Of a stretch of DNA of 64,000 bases, positions 8,266 through 18,142 are shown in pieces. The notes under the pieces are model-generated. The model did no database searches. It was not told the origin of the DNA and saw nothing but the letters and a program-made list of their open reading frames with translations. Every line of letters starts with the position of its first letter. Within the stretch, counting starts at the first letter, position 1. A program made the translations under genes and the position numbers. Origin of the DNA: Candidatus Tectimicrobiota bacterium (GTDB taxonomy: Bacteria > Tectomicrobia > Entotheonellia > Entotheonellales > Entotheonellaceae); assembly GCA_026005175.1 (NCBI GenBank), contig BPKO01000014.1:5768-69767 (forward strand). Reading direction: 5' to 3'.

Positions 8266-11157
8266 GGGAGACAACCCACAGGATACAAGCGCTATTTGCC
8301 TCGGTGCGCCAGGCTTGCGCGCCGTCGGTCTGGTCCCGCGGCGTAGAGCTCAGCCGCCACGGCGTGGTGGTGACCGCCGAGGGCGAGGAAGTGGTGTGCA
8401 GCGTCGCCGTGCGCCCCGGCGCGGCTTATGCCACGGTGACCCTGTGGCCAGAAGAAGTCGACTGGTCTTGTGCCTGCCACAGTACGGAGGAAGTATGCGT
8501 CCACGTGGCGGCGGCGGTGATTGCGCTGCGCCACCGCCAGGCCGCGCCGGCAGCGCCACCGGCGCGGCTGCGCTATCGTTTTTCCCGTACCCCGCAGGGA
8601 CTCCGCTTTGCCCGCTTCTTGGTGCGTGGAGAGACGGAGCAGGTGCTGGAGACGTCTTTAGCGGCGCTGCTCGCCGGGCGGGTGGCCGGCCCTGCGGTGG
8701 TGGTGACGGCGGCCGACGAGGCGGTGGAGCGGCTCCTGCAAGGCTGGCGCCAGGGTCACGTGCCGCGCGAGCGATGGCCGGCGCTGCTGGCCGCCCTGGC
8801 GCCGTGCCCCGAAGTGTACCTGGACGAGATGCCCATTCGCACCACGGCGACTCCGGTGCTGCCGCGCCTCTGTCTCGTGGAGCGACACCACGGCTTTGCC
8901 CTCGTGCTGCAGCCTGACCCGCAGGTGACCGAGGTGTTTGCCAACGGCGCGGTGCTGTGCGGCACGACCCTGCGTCCACTGGGGGAGCCCCCCCTTACTG
9001 CGCGCGAGCGGGCTTTGCTGGCCCAAGGCTGGTTCTTTGCCCCGGAACAGGTGGCGGAGCTGGTCAACGAGGTACTGCCGTCGCTGCAGAAGCGCCTCAC
9101 CGTAGAAGTACACACGGCCCGGCTGCCGCGCCACGCTGCCGTGCCACCGCGTCTGGTGCTGGAGCTACGCCGTGAAGGGGAGGCGCTCCTGGTCTGGCCG
9201 CTGCTCGTCTACGGCGAGCCGCCCCTGGCGCGCGTAGAGGAAGGGCGCCTCGTGCACCTAGGCGGAGACGTGCCCCGGCGCGACTTGCCGGCCGAGCGCG
9301 CCCTGGTCCAGCGGCTGCAGCGCCAGCTTGGCCTCCAAATCGGAGAGCTGGCACGTTTCACCGGCGAGGCGGCGGTGCACTTCGTGCAGCGCTTGCGCTT
9401 TTGGGAAGGAGAAATTCGCGGGGATGCCCACCAGGCGTTTGCGCTCACGCCGCCTTTGGTGCCGCGACTGCAGCTCGATCCTGCCGCCTTTGACCTCACC
9501 TTTGCTGTGCCCGGTACGGGGCAACGCGTTGAGGCCAGCACGGTGCTGCGTGCCTGGCAGGAGGGCAAGACCCTGCTCCCCTTGCCCGGCGGAGCCTGGG
9601 CGCCGCTGCCGGTAGACTGGCTGCAGCGCTTTGGCCCCCAAGTCGCCGACTTGCTGGCTGCTCGCACGGCCAGCGGGGCCCTGCCTTCCTGCCTGCTGCC
9701 CGACTTGGCCCGCCTCTGCGACGCCTTGCAGCAACCGCGGCCGCCGCAACTTAAGGCCTTGCAAGCGCTGCTTGAAGGGCAGGGGCGCCTGCCGGAGGTG
9801 CCCTTGCCGCCCGACTTGCGAGTCTCGCTGCGTCCCTACCAGCGTCTGGGGGTCAACTGGCTGGTGTGGCTGCGGCGCGCCGGCCTTGGGGCGCTGCTGG
9901 CCGACGACATGGGACTGGGCAAGACCCTGCAGGCCCTGTGTGCCATCGAGGGCCGCACGCTGGTGGTGATGCCCACCAGCGTGCTGTCGAGCTGGATCGA
10001 CGAAATCGCCCGCTGCCGCCCTGGCCTGCGCTATGCCGTCTATCACGGCATGCCGCGCCGCCTCGACCCGGCGGCCGAGGTGGTCCTCACCACGTACGCC
10101 ATCCTGCGGCGCGACATCGAGGTGCTGGCCGCCGAGCCCTGGGATACGGTGGTGCTTGACGAAGCCCAAACGATCAAAAACCCCGACAGCCAAATTGCGG
10201 CGGCGGCCTACCGCCTGCAAGCACGTTTCCGCTTGGCCTTGACGGGCACGCCGGTGGAGAATCGCCTCGAAGAGCTGTGGAGCCTCATGCAGTTCCTCAA
10301 CCCCGGCCTGCTCGGCAGCCGGCAGGATTTTGCCCGCCGCTACGTCGGTCCTATTGCCGCCGGGCAGGCGGAAGTGGCGGCGCGCTTGCGGGCCCGCTTG
10401 CAGCCCTTCGTGCTGCGCCGGCGCAAGCAAGAAGTGGCCGCCGAGCTGCCGCCTCGCATCGAAGTGGTGCGCCGCTGCCAGCTGAGCGAGGCAGAACGCC
10501 GGGTGTATGCCGCCGTGCTGGCCGCCACACGGCAGGAGGTGGTGCAGCGTTTGCAGGAAGGCGGCAGCGTCCTTGCAGCCCTCGAAGCCCTGCTCCGCCT
10601 GCGCCAGGCCTGCTGCCACCCGGCGCTGGTGCCCGGGCAGCAAGCCACCACCTCGACCAAAGTAAGCGTGCTGGTGGAAGCGCTGGAGGCAGTGGTGGCG
10701 GGGAGAGCACAAGGCCCTGGTTTTCTCGCAGTGGACGACCTTGCTCGACCTCATCGAGCCCGAACTGCGCGCTGCCGGCCTTGCATACCTGCGCCTCGAC
10801 GGTCGCACCCGGGACCGCGCGGCCGTGGTGCGGCGCTTTCAGGACGCCAGCGGGCCGCCGGTGCTGCTCGTTTCTCTACGTGCCGGCGGCTTTGGCCTCA
10901 CGCTGACCGCCGCGGACCACGTCTTCTTGCTTGATCCCTGGTGGAATCCGGCCGTCGAGATGCAGGCGGCCGACCGTGCCCACCGCCTGGGCCAGCGACG
11001 GCCGGTGGTGGTCTACCGCCTGGTGGCCGCAGACACCGTGGAAGAGCGCATCCTCGCCCTGCAGGCACACAAGCGCGCTCTGAGTACCGCCGTCCTCTCC
11101 GAACGCGACGCAGCCCCTGCCCTGACGCGCGAGGACTTGCTGGCGCTGCTGGCATGA
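8262..11157 (+). CDS. SWIM zinc-finger SNF2-family helicase (frameshifted in this sequence)
   Basis: Superfamily-2 ATPase/DNA translocase. An N-terminal SWIM zinc finger ([12 protein letters not shown]) is at about residues 70-81 and a long middle domain precedes the motor: Walker A DDMGLGKT (about 547-554), [12 protein letters not shown] box, [14 protein letters not shown], then the helicase C domain with [24 protein letters not shown] and [11 protein letters not shown]. The reading frame breaks at a GGGG run (10700-10703); deleting one G restores a continuous protein through [11 protein letters not shown] to the stop at 11157, about 964 aa. I infer a sequence error rather than a true pseudogene. 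HepA/Snf2 proteins of this architecture act in nucleic-acid remodelling; the exact role is unknown. Confidence 0.88.
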
Positions 11158-11173
11158 CCCCAGGCGCCACACC

Positions 11174-11353
11174 TCAGGCGGTTTCGTCGTAGACGATTTT
11201 GATCACGTCGCGCTTGTTGATCTGGGCCACCAGCGAGCCGTTGCTGTAAATGCGCACGTTGTTGGGCCGCGAGTCGTCGACTCGGGTGATGTCTCTGTAC
11301 ACGCGCTGCTCGCCGTTGCGCAGGTGAAAGATAACCGTCTTTGCTTTGCTCAT
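11174..11353 (-). CDS. small protein of unknown function (59 aa)
   Basis: A 59-residue, beta-rich, charged protein (MSKAKTVIFHLRNGEQ at the start, QINKRDVIKIVYDETA at the end) with no cysteine, signal or membrane segment. A strong GAAGGAGGAGCC Shine-Dalgarno lies just upstream of the ATG at 11353, which argues for a real gene and against the longer upstream start. The alternating hydrophobic pattern suggests a small barrel-like fold. It is convergent with the helicase gene, 16 nt apart. The family is not recognised; its tail (VRIYSNGS...VIKIVY) loosely echoes the protein at 57295-57816. Confidence 0.65.
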   Translation of the reverse strand: MSKAKTVIFHLRNGEQRVYRDITRVDDSRPNNVRIYSNGSLVAQINKRDVIKIVYDETA

Positions 11354-11517
11354 TCTGGCTCCTCCTTCACGGGCCCAACGCGAGGTCCTTCCGGACGCCC
11401 CCGTGCGGGGTGCCGGGTGCGGTCTGAAGGTGACAGAAGGTGGGAGCAACCCTATATTTGTACTGAACTTGTTTTTGGCCTTGCAACTGCGGCCAGGCGC
11501 CGCCCGGAGGGCGCAGG

Positions 11518-12522
11518 ATGGACTTGTATCCGCTGACGTTTGTTCCCCTCTTCAAAGCGCGCGTCTGGGGTGGGCGCCGTCTGGCTTCCCTTTACGGCAA
11601 GCCTTTGCCTCCCGGGGTTCGGGTCGGTGAATCCTGGGAAATTGCCGACCGCCCCGGCGACGAGAGCGTGGTGGCCAACGGCCCTCTAGCGGGAAAATCG
11701 CTGCGCTGGCTCATGGTGCATGCCCCTGAGGCGCTGCTGGGCCGGGCACGGCCCCTACGCGGGCGCTTTCCGCTGCTCGTCAAGCTCCTCGATGCCCACG
11801 ACCGCCTCTCGGTGCAGGTGCACCCGCCGGCGCCGGTGGCTGCCCGCCTCGGCGGCGAGCCCAAAACCGAGATGTGGTTCGTCACCCACGCCGAGCCCGG
11901 CGCCGAGCTCTTCGTGGGCTTGCGGCGCGGGGTAAGCCGCGAGCGTTTTGTTGCCGCGCTGGCCGCGGGAAAGGTGGCCGAGTGCCTGCACCGCGTCGAG
12001 GTGCGGGAAGGTGATGCCATGCTGGTGCCCAGCGGCCGCGTGCACGCCATTGGCGCCGGCAGCGTGCTCTTTGAGATTCAGGAAAACGCCGACACCACGT
12101 ACCGCGTCTTCGACTGGAACCGCCTGGGCCTGGACGGCCGCCCCCGTGCGTTGCACATTGCGCAGTCCCTGGCCAGCATCGACTTTGACGACCACGAGCC
12201 GCCGCTGCTGCGCCAGGAACCCGGCAGCGCAGCAGCCGGCCGGCGCCTGCTCGCTGCGGCGCCCAGCTTTCGCGTTGAGTACTGGCCTTTTGTCGCCGGC
12301 GTCCCACAGGCCCTGGCGCTCGAGGCCTGCGTGGCCCTGCTCGCCGTGGTGCGCGGGGCGCTGCAGGTGGTGGCGCCCCACGGCGAAGTCACCCTCTCGG
12401 CCGGCACCTGCTGCCTGCTGCCGGCGTGCTGTGATCCCGTGCGCGTCGTGCCGCGCCGCGACGGCGCTTTTCTCCTCGCCCGCCCTGCCGTAGAAAGCGG
12501 CTCAAGCGAGGCTTTGCCCTAG
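11518..12522 (+). CDS. manA: mannose-6-phosphate isomerase, class I
   Basis: 334-aa cupin-type isomerase interconverting mannose-6-P and fructose-6-P. PLTFVPLFKARVWGG at the N-terminus, FPLLVKLLDAHDRLSVQVHP (about residues 83-102, with the zinc ligands in QVHP), EMWFV and VPSGRVHAIGAGSVLFEIQE are diagnostic; the catalytic Arg lies in YRVFDWNRLG. Length is typical of the short bacterial form. It sits alone facing surE and overlaps the true end of surE by 21 nt. It supplies mannose precursors for surface polysaccharide or operates in sugar catabolism. Confidence 0.95.
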   Translation: MDLYPLTFVPLFKARVWGGRRLASLYGKPLPPGVRVGESWEIADRPGDESVVANGPLAGKSLRWLMVHAPEALLGRARPLRGRFPLLVKLLDAHDRLSVQVHPPAPVAARLGGEPKTEMWFVTHAEPGAELFVGLRRGVSRERFVAALAAGKVAECLHRVEVREGDAMLVPSGRVHAIGAGSVLFEIQENADTTYRVFDWNRLGLDGRPRALHIAQSLASIDFDDHEPPLLRQEPGSAAAGRRLLAAAPSFRVEYWPFVAGVPQALALEACVALLAVVRGALQVVAPHGEVTLSAGTCCLLPACCDPVRVVPRRDGAFLLARPAVESGSSEALP

Positions 12523-13270
12523 CGCCCACACGTCGATACAGGTCAGGCTCACGTGGCCCTGCCGTACCACCTGGCTGTCGGTTTCGGCGCGGGGGGTCTT
12601 CACAGAGGCGCTCGATCTCGTGCTGGAAGCGGTCCCCGTAGCGCTTGAAGCAAGAGCCATACGTGGTGTGCCCTAGCCGCGCCGGCACCAGGCGCCAGTT
12701 GGGTGCTGCCTGCTCGGGCAAGTTGACGTTCCAGGTCACTGGGCGGTGCCAGAAGTCGTCGCGGCCCAGGAGGTGATCGAAAACGCGGGCGAGCAGGGTC
12801 TGCGTCTGGAGGCGCAGCCGCTCGCGTTCTTCCGGCGGGAAGCGGCGCTCGCGGCCCCACTGCTGAAAGGTGGCCGGGGAGAGCGACTGCGACAGGGCAA
12901 TCGCCGGCACCCCGGCCAGGTTGGCCTCGAGACAGGCACCCACGGTGCCCGAGGAGAGCACGAAGCCCAGCCCGGCATTGATGCCGATGTTGATCCCCGA
13001 AACCACCAGGTCGGGCTTGCGGGGCGTCACGTGGTGCAGGCCGAGGTTGATGCAGTCGGCCGGCGTGCCGTCCACGCAGTAAGCTTCCACGTCTCCCAGC
13101 CGAATGGCTTCCATGTAGAGGTAGCCAAAGCGCGTAATCGCTTTGCCCGTCCAGCTTTGCTCCTCCATGGGCACGACGATGGTCAGCTGCGCCATAGGCC
13201 TCAGCTGGTCGATGAGGAAGTGGAACAGCGGCGAGGTGTGGCTGTCGTCGTTGGTGAGAAGGACGTGCAT
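12502..13270 (-). CDS. surE: 5'/3'-nucleotidase SurE (frameshifted near C-terminus)
   Basis: SurE phosphatase dephosphorylating nucleoside monophosphates under stress. LLTNDDS at residues 4-10 holds the paired metal Asp residues, VVPMEEQSWTGKAIT the substrate loop, VDGTPADCINLGLHH and VVSGINIGINAGLGF the metal-binding Asn/Ser region, and SGTVGACLEANLAGVPAIALS the dimer core. The frame breaks at a GGGGGG run (12591-12596 on the plus strand); removing one base gives the expected C-terminus RAETDSQVVRQGHVSLT ending at 12502. Without correction an artefactual arginine-rich tail runs into manA. The 3' end overlaps manA convergently. Confidence 0.92.
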
Positions 13271-13285
13271 GGGGCCGGCGACTCC

Positions 13286-14500
13286 TCAGGCCTCGGGGGA
13301 CGCCTCTGGGGTGAGCAGGGCCCCCGAAGCCAGCAGGCGGGCAATGGCCGCCTCGTCGTAGCCCAGCTCGCGGGCGATCTCCACGCTGTGTTCGCCAAAG
13401 CGCGGCGCGTGCCGGCGAATGGTGCCAGGGGACTTGGCAAACGTCACCGGCGAGCGCACCAGCACCGTTTCGCCTTCGCTCGGGTGGCGGTGGCGCTCGA
13501 AGAGGCCGACGGCCTTAAGGTGAGGGTCTTCCATGAGGTCTTCGAGGTTGATGATGGGCATGCAGGGAATCTCGGCAGCGTCGCAGAGGGCCACCCACTC
13601 GGCGGTGGTCTTTTGCGGGGTGACGCTGGCTACAAAGCCGTAGAGGTCGTCCACGCTGTCGATGCGGGCACGGTAGGTGGCAAAGCGCGGGTCGTCCATG
13701 AGCTCGGGCCGGCCCACCGCGGTAAAAAACTTGCGCCAGTGCGTGTCGCTGTAAGGCAAGATGCACACGTAGCCGTCCTTGGTGGGGAAGGGACGCCGTG
13801 CGGCGGTGATCACCCGCTGGTAGCCCATGGTGCCCACAGGCGGCACGTAGGCGCAGCCGTTGAGGTGTTCAACCAGGAGGAACGAGACCAGGGTTTCGAA
13901 CATGGGCACTTCCACGAACTGCCCTTCTCCGGTGCGCAGCTTGTGGACCAGGGCCATGGCCACGGCCTGGCTGAGCATCAGCCCCACCAGCTTGTCGGCC
14001 AGCGCCGTGGGCACGTAGCGCGGCGTGCCGTCCTGGCGGGCAAACAGGCTGGCCAGGCCGGAGGCGGCCTGAATGGCGTCGTCGTATGCCGGCTTGGTCC
14101 CGTAAGGGCCCTGCTGGCCGAAGCCGTAAGCGCCGACGTAAATAATGTCGGGCTTGAGGGCCGCCACTGCGGCGTAGCCAAAGCCCAGGCGCTCGATGGC
14201 CTGCGGGCGCATGTTGTGCACGAAGACGTCTGCCGTACGGATGAGTCGCCGCAGCACTTCCTTGGCCGCTTCTTGCTTTAGATCAAGGGCGAGCGAGCGC
14301 TTGTTGCGGTTGACGTTGAGGTAAATGCCGCCCATACCGGGGCGGCGCACCGTGCCCATGTTGCGGGCGATGTCGCCGCTGGGGGGCGCTTCGACTTTGA
14401 TCACGTCGGCCCCCAGATCGCCCAGGAGCTGCGTGCCGTAGGGGCCAAGCAAAACTGTGGTGACATCAATGATGCGGATCCCGTGCAGTGGACCTGGCAA
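13286..14500 (-). CDS. CaiB/BaiF family CoA-transferase
   Basis: 404-aa class III CoA-transferase moving CoA between carboxylic acids. The N-terminus GIRIIDVTTVLLGPYGTQLL, then GADVIKVEAPPSGDIARNMG and [12 protein letters not shown] are signature blocks, and the family's catalytic Asp region corresponds to PAYDDAIQAASGLASL. A TTG start at 14500 is supported by GAGGAGG six nt upstream. It is the first of two such enzymes here (see 37341-38651). It lies 15 nt from surE but with unrelated function. Substrate acids are not predictable. Confidence 0.92.
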   Translation of the reverse strand: MPGPLHGIRIIDVTTVLLGPYGTQLLGDLGADVIKVEAPPSGDIARNMGTVRRPGMGGIYLNVNRNKRSLALDLKQEAAKEVLRRLIRTADVFVHNMRPQAIERLGFGYAAVAALKPDIIYVGAYGFGQQGPYGTKPAYDDAIQAASGLASLFARQDGTPRYVPTALADKLVGLMLSQAVAMALVHKLRTGEGQFVEVPMFETLVSFLLVEHLNGCAYVPPVGTMGYQRVITAARRPFPTKDGYVCILPYSDTHWRKFFTAVGRPELMDDPRFATYRARIDSVDDLYGFVASVTPQKTTAEWVALCDAAEIPCMPIINLEDLMEDPHLKAVGLFERHRHPSEGETVLVRSPVTFAKSPGTIRRHAPRFGEHSVEIARELGYDEAAIARLLASGALLTPEASPEA

Positions 14501-14578
14501 GAGAAACCTCCTCGGTGCGGGTGACGGTTCGAAATTCGGCAGCAGATTGTACCATACTGGACGGCAAGCGGCGGGGCA

Positions 14579-15502
14579 CTAGCGGCATGCGGGCAGCACC
14601 TCAGTGGCCAGGCGCTCTAGCACCGCCAACGGGTCGCTGCGGCGCCCCATGGCAAAGAAGAGGGCCAGGTGGTCGACGCCGGCCTGGGCGTAAGCACGGA
14701 GGTCTTCGATGAGCTGGGCAGCGCTGCCGTGCAGGGGCGGCCGCGGCGCCGGCAGGGGGGTATCGGTGAGGCGAAACGTGGCGCGGAGCGAGATATCCAT
14801 CGTTGCAGGATCACGGCCGTGCCGGCGCATTTCTTCGTGCAGGCGCTGGCGCAGCGCCGCGATTTCCTCCGGGGAGGCTTCGACGGCGTGCCAGCCCTGG
14901 CCAAAGCGCGCCGCGCGGCGCAGCGCCGCCGGGCTGTGGCCGCCAATGAGCAGCGGGGGGTGAGGTTGCTGCACCGGCTTGGGATAGCAGCCCAGCGGCG
15001 GAAAGCGGACAAAACGTCCTTGGTAGCTGGGCTGCTCTTCGCGCCACAGGGCGATCATCGCTTCCAAGTACTCGTCGCTCAGGGCGCCGCGCTGGGCGTA
15101 CGGGGCGCCCAGGGCTTCGAGTTCCTCGCGCATCCAGCCCACCCCCGTGCCTACCAGCAGCCGCCCGTTGCAGAGGCGATCCAGGGTGGCCAGCATCTTG
15201 GCGGTCACCACGGGATGGCGGTGCGGCAAGACCAGGACCGAAAGGCCGAGCTGCACCCGCTCGGTGCAGGCGGCCACGGTGGCAAGCAGGAGCAGGGGGT
15301 CGAGAAAGTCAGTCTGCGGCGGCATGGGGAACCTGCCCTCGGCGCTGCCCGGGTAGCGCGAGGCGATGTGGTAGGGAATCACCACGTGGTCGCTGACCCA
15401 GAGAGAGTCATAGCCCAGCGCTTCGGCCCGCTGGGCAAAGGCCAGCACCATGGCGCGGGTGCTGTGAGGGCCCATCTGCGGCAAGTGAATGCCCAGTTTC
15501 AT
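14579..15502 (-). CDS. LLM-class (luciferase-like) F420/flavin-dependent oxidoreductase
   Basis: 307-aa TIM-barrel oxidoreductase of the luciferase-like monooxygenase superfamily. MKLGIHLPQMG, AEALGYDSLWVSDHVVIP, VQLGLSVLVLPHRHPVVTAKM and LVGTGVGWMREELEALG are the conserved barrel blocks, and KPVQQPHPPLLIGG is typical of the F420-dependent subgroup. The ATG at 15502 follows AAGGAGG; the longer ORF start is rejected. It is transcribed toward the CoA-transferase gene. The substrate is unknown; F420 use is inferred from the subgroup. Confidence 0.88.
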   Translation of the reverse strand: MKLGIHLPQMGPHSTRAMVLAFAQRAEALGYDSLWVSDHVVIPYHIASRYPGSAEGRFPMPPQTDFLDPLLLLATVAACTERVQLGLSVLVLPHRHPVVTAKMLATLDRLCNGRLLVGTGVGWMREELEALGAPYAQRGALSDEYLEAMIALWREEQPSYQGRFVRFPPLGCYPKPVQQPHPPLLIGGHSPAALRRAARFGQGWHAVEASPEEIAALRQRLHEEMRRHGRDPATMDISLRATFRLTDTPLPAPRPPLHGSAAQLIEDLRAYAQAGVDHLALFFAMGRRSDPLAVLERLATEVLPACR

Positions 15503-15598
15503 CGTCTTCCTCCTTGCGCGGCGAACCGGTGCCTGGCCCTGTTGTAACACAGGCGGGACGTCAGGACAAACCGCGCGGGCGTCAGCCCTGGCCGGGCG

Positions 15599-16885
15599 CT
15601 ACCACAGTTCAGGAGCCGGCAGCGCCCTGGCCGTCGACGCCGCACACACGACGAGGCGCTGCCCGGGGTGGATGATCGGGTTGGCGCCTTCGAGGCGGTT
15701 GAGCTCCTTGAGGGCCGCCACGCTGAGCCCGTAGCGGCGGGCAATCGCCAGCAGGGTGTCGCCGGCCACCACCGTGTACGTGCAGCCCTCTGCCAGGACC
15801 AGGCGCGCGCAGCAGGCGTCTGGCGTGGGGGGCGCGGCGAGCCGGATTTCCAGCTGGGGATGGTGCTGCACGCTGGCTGCCGGGATGCGGATGGGCACGT
15901 CGGCCGGCACGGGCTCTTTGAGGACGTGGGGGTTGAGGCGCTGCAAAGTGGCAAGCGGGACGCGGACCTGACGCGCCACGGCGGCCAGCGTGACCGGGTG
16001 CGGAAAGGTCATCTCTGCATAGGCCGGAGAGAGCGGAGGGGCATTGACGTCAAGCTGCAAGGTGTCGGCATGGGCCATGGCCACCCAGAGGGCCACCATC
16101 TTGACCAAGTACTTGCGGGTCTGCAAGGGGAGAAACCGCTTGCGGTAGAGGTGCCAGATGTTGCGGGTGCGCGCCCGCATGATGGCCTTGGTGAGGTTGT
16201 TCTCCCCGAAGTTGTATGCGGCCAGTACGTGCAGGGGCGAGGCGGCGCCGAAGATGTTTTGCAGCTCGCGCAGGTACTGCGCTGCGGCGTCGGTGGCCCG
16301 CAGAGGATCGAGGCGTTCGTCGACGCGGTCAGAGACCAGCAGGCCGTAAGCGCGGGCCGTGTCGGGCATGAGCTGCCAGAGCCCGGCAGCCCCGCTGCGC
16401 GGATGGGTGGCATCCGCTTGAAAGGCGCTTTCGGCCAGGGGAATATAGGCGTAGTAACGCGGCAGGCGGTACTGGCGCAGCATGTTGCGCACCAGCGGCA
16501 AGTAAGGCGCGGCCCGCTGCAGCATGGCCAAAAAGTCGCTGCGGTGAACGGCCGTGTAGGTATGAAGGGAAGCGGCAACTTGATGACGGAAGAAGGGAGG
16601 AACCGAGGCCGGGTCGAGGTCATAGCGGGGCAGCGCGGCGTCCACCAAGGCGACGTACGCCTCTGGCCCCGCCTCCGGCGGTGGCGCCGGGAGTGGTGCC
16701 GGCGGCTGCCCGGCCACGCGGGCCAGCGACACGGCCGGCCCTGGATGCCAAGGGGCCAACTGCAGCGCCAGTGCCCACCACTGAAGCAAAGCAAGCAGGG
16801 GAAGGAGGGCAAGCAGCGGCCAAAGGCGCCAGAGACGCCTTCGCACGGCAGCATGCCCTCTCTGCCTAGAGGCGTGACCTTCCAT
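15599..16885 (-). CDS. MltD-like lytic murein transglycosylase with LysM domain
   Basis: 428-aa envelope protein. An N-terminal basic stretch and hydrophobic segment (LWPLLALLPLLALLQWWALAL, about residues 20-40) act as signal anchor, followed by a Pro/Ala-rich linker. The transglycosylase catalytic Glu is in IPLAESAFQADA with the SLT fingerprint SGAAGLWQLMPDTARAYGL and AAYNFGENNLTKAI. A C-terminal LysM (YTVVAGDTLLAIARRYGLSV to IIHPGQRLVV) binds peptidoglycan. It cleaves murein to anhydro-muropeptides. The start at 16885 follows GGAGGA. The 289 nt upstream to 17174 is gene-free, AT-richer, and shows no clear motif. Confidence 0.9.
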   Translation of the reverse strand: MEGHASRQRGHAAVRRRLWRLWPLLALLPLLALLQWWALALQLAPWHPGPAVSLARVAGQPPAPLPAPPPEAGPEAYVALVDAALPRYDLDPASVPPFFRHQVAASLHTYTAVHRSDFLAMLQRAAPYLPLVRNMLRQYRLPRYYAYIPLAESAFQADATHPRSGAAGLWQLMPDTARAYGLLVSDRVDERLDPLRATDAAAQYLRELQNIFGAASPLHVLAAYNFGENNLTKAIMRARTRNIWHLYRKRFLPLQTRKYLVKMVALWVAMAHADTLQLDVNAPPLSPAYAEMTFPHPVTLAAVARQVRVPLATLQRLNPHVLKEPVPADVPIRIPAASVQHHPQLEIRLAAPPTPDACCARLVLAEGCTYTVVAGDTLLAIARRYGLSVAALKELNRLEGANPIIHPGQRLVVCAASTARALPAPELW

Positions 16886-17174
16886 CGCCCATCCTCCGCC
16901 ACGGCAACCGCAGTCGGCGCGCCCCGCTGCACCTTCTGCCTGCCACCCCAGGAGCCATCCTCCCTTTCTCAGCGTTCTCTTTTGTCTCAAAGAGAGATTA
17001 CGTAAGAATCACCTTGGCTTTTCTTTCTCGGTCACCACAAATACAAGCCAGCGGTTGCGGTACTGCGCCGCACCGCCTTCTGCCCCAAGGGCAAACTTCA
17101 CCCCTCAAAGGAGTTGTATTCATTGGCAGATACGGGTGTGATCGATGCCAGGTTACGACACGCCGCCGCGGCTG

Positions 17175-18080
17175 TCAAGCAAAAAATGCTTCCACCGTGG
17201 CGGGCGGCAAGTGGGCCGCCAGGGTGGCGATGACCTGTTCCAGGGTACGGCTGCGGTCCAGGGTTTCTGGCGTTTCTTCGGCCAGGGGGGTGGTGCTGAC
17301 GAAGCGGTAGACCTCGGCAGCCCCCTGGTGCAGGAGGGGGGTGAGCCCCACCTCGGCAAAAGTGTGGGCGATTTCTTCCATCTCGCCGACCCAGCGGCGC
17401 GCTTTTGTGGGCATGGGCGGGATCTGGCGCTGCATGGCCCGGTAGCGCTCGGCCTGGCTGAGGGCGAATTCGTCCACCAGGGCTTCGTAGAGGCCCATCG
17501 CTTGGGCGGCCACCAGCAGGGCGGTGGCCAAGGCGGTAAAGCCCTTGGTGAGCGCCGCGTAGCACATCTTGAGCGCCGAAGCCTGGCCGATTTCTTCCCC
17601 CACCACCCGCACGTCGAGCCCGTACTGCCCCAGGGCGACCATGGCTTCGACGTCCGGCCCGGAGGCGTAAAACCGCGTCGTGCCGGCCTGGCGCGGGGGT
17701 GGGCCGATGATCGAGGCATCCACAAAGCGGCTGCCGGTGGCGGTGAGGCAGGTGGCAATCTCACGCACGGTGCGCGGCGACACAGCGTTGCAGTCCACAT
17801 AGACCAGGGTGCGCCCTGTGACTTGCAGCGCCCGGGCCACCCGCTCGGCCACCGCACGGGCGGCAGCCGGCACAACGATGCTTAAGATGATCTCGGTGGT
17901 GCGTACCAGCTCTTCCTCGCTTGCCACTTCTTCGATCTGGGCGCGGCGTGCCAGCTGGCGGGTGCGCTCGCTGCGCCCGGCCAGGCAAGTGCGCACGCGC
18001 ACGCCGTGGGCCTGGAGCACCTGGGCCACCACGTGCCCCATGTCGCCGGGGCTGAGCAGCCCCACGATGGGCGCGGCCAT
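17175..18080 (-). CDS. NAD(P)-dependent dehydrogenase with DUF1932 C-terminal domain
   Basis: 301-aa protein of the 6-phosphogluconate-dehydrogenase/3-hydroxyisobutyrate-dehydrogenase superfamily. The N-terminal Rossmann fold begins VGLLSPGDMGHVVAQVL (a variant of GxGxMG), the middle FVDASIIGPPPRQAGTTRFY matches the substrate loop, and the C-terminal helical domain with ALKMCYAALTKGFTAL fits DUF1932. Likely oxidises or reduces a 3-hydroxyacid; substrate unknown. It ends at 17175 in a gene-free stretch and its start lies 62 nt from the sodB stop on the same strand. Confidence 0.85.
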   Translation of the reverse strand: MAAPIVGLLSPGDMGHVVAQVLQAHGVRVRTCLAGRSERTRQLARRAQIEEVASEEELVRTTEIILSIVVPAAARAVAERVARALQVTGRTLVYVDCNAVSPRTVREIATCLTATGSRFVDASIIGPPPRQAGTTRFYASGPDVEAMVALGQYGLDVRVVGEEIGQASALKMCYAALTKGFTALATALLVAAQAMGLYEALVDEFALSQAERYRAMQRQIPPMPTKARRWVGEMEEIAHTFAEVGLTPLLHQGAAEVYRFVSTTPLAEETPETLDRSRTLEQVIATLAAHLPPATVEAFFA

Positions 18081-18142
18081 ACTGTGTCCTCCCGTGTGGT
18101 GCGGGCAGAGGGCAGCAGTGCCCTCTGCCTGGCCTCGGCACG

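Noticed and set aside
10690-10720. Programmed frameshift in the SNF2 helicase
   Set aside because: The slippery site is a plain GGGG run with no recoding signal, and the same one-base defect recurs in many unrelated genes, favouring sequence error.
12746-14281. Plus-strand open frame of 511 codons across surE and the CoA-transferase
   Set aside because: It spans two well-supported minus-strand genes and their junction, has no ribosome-binding site at a proper start and no recognisable domain.
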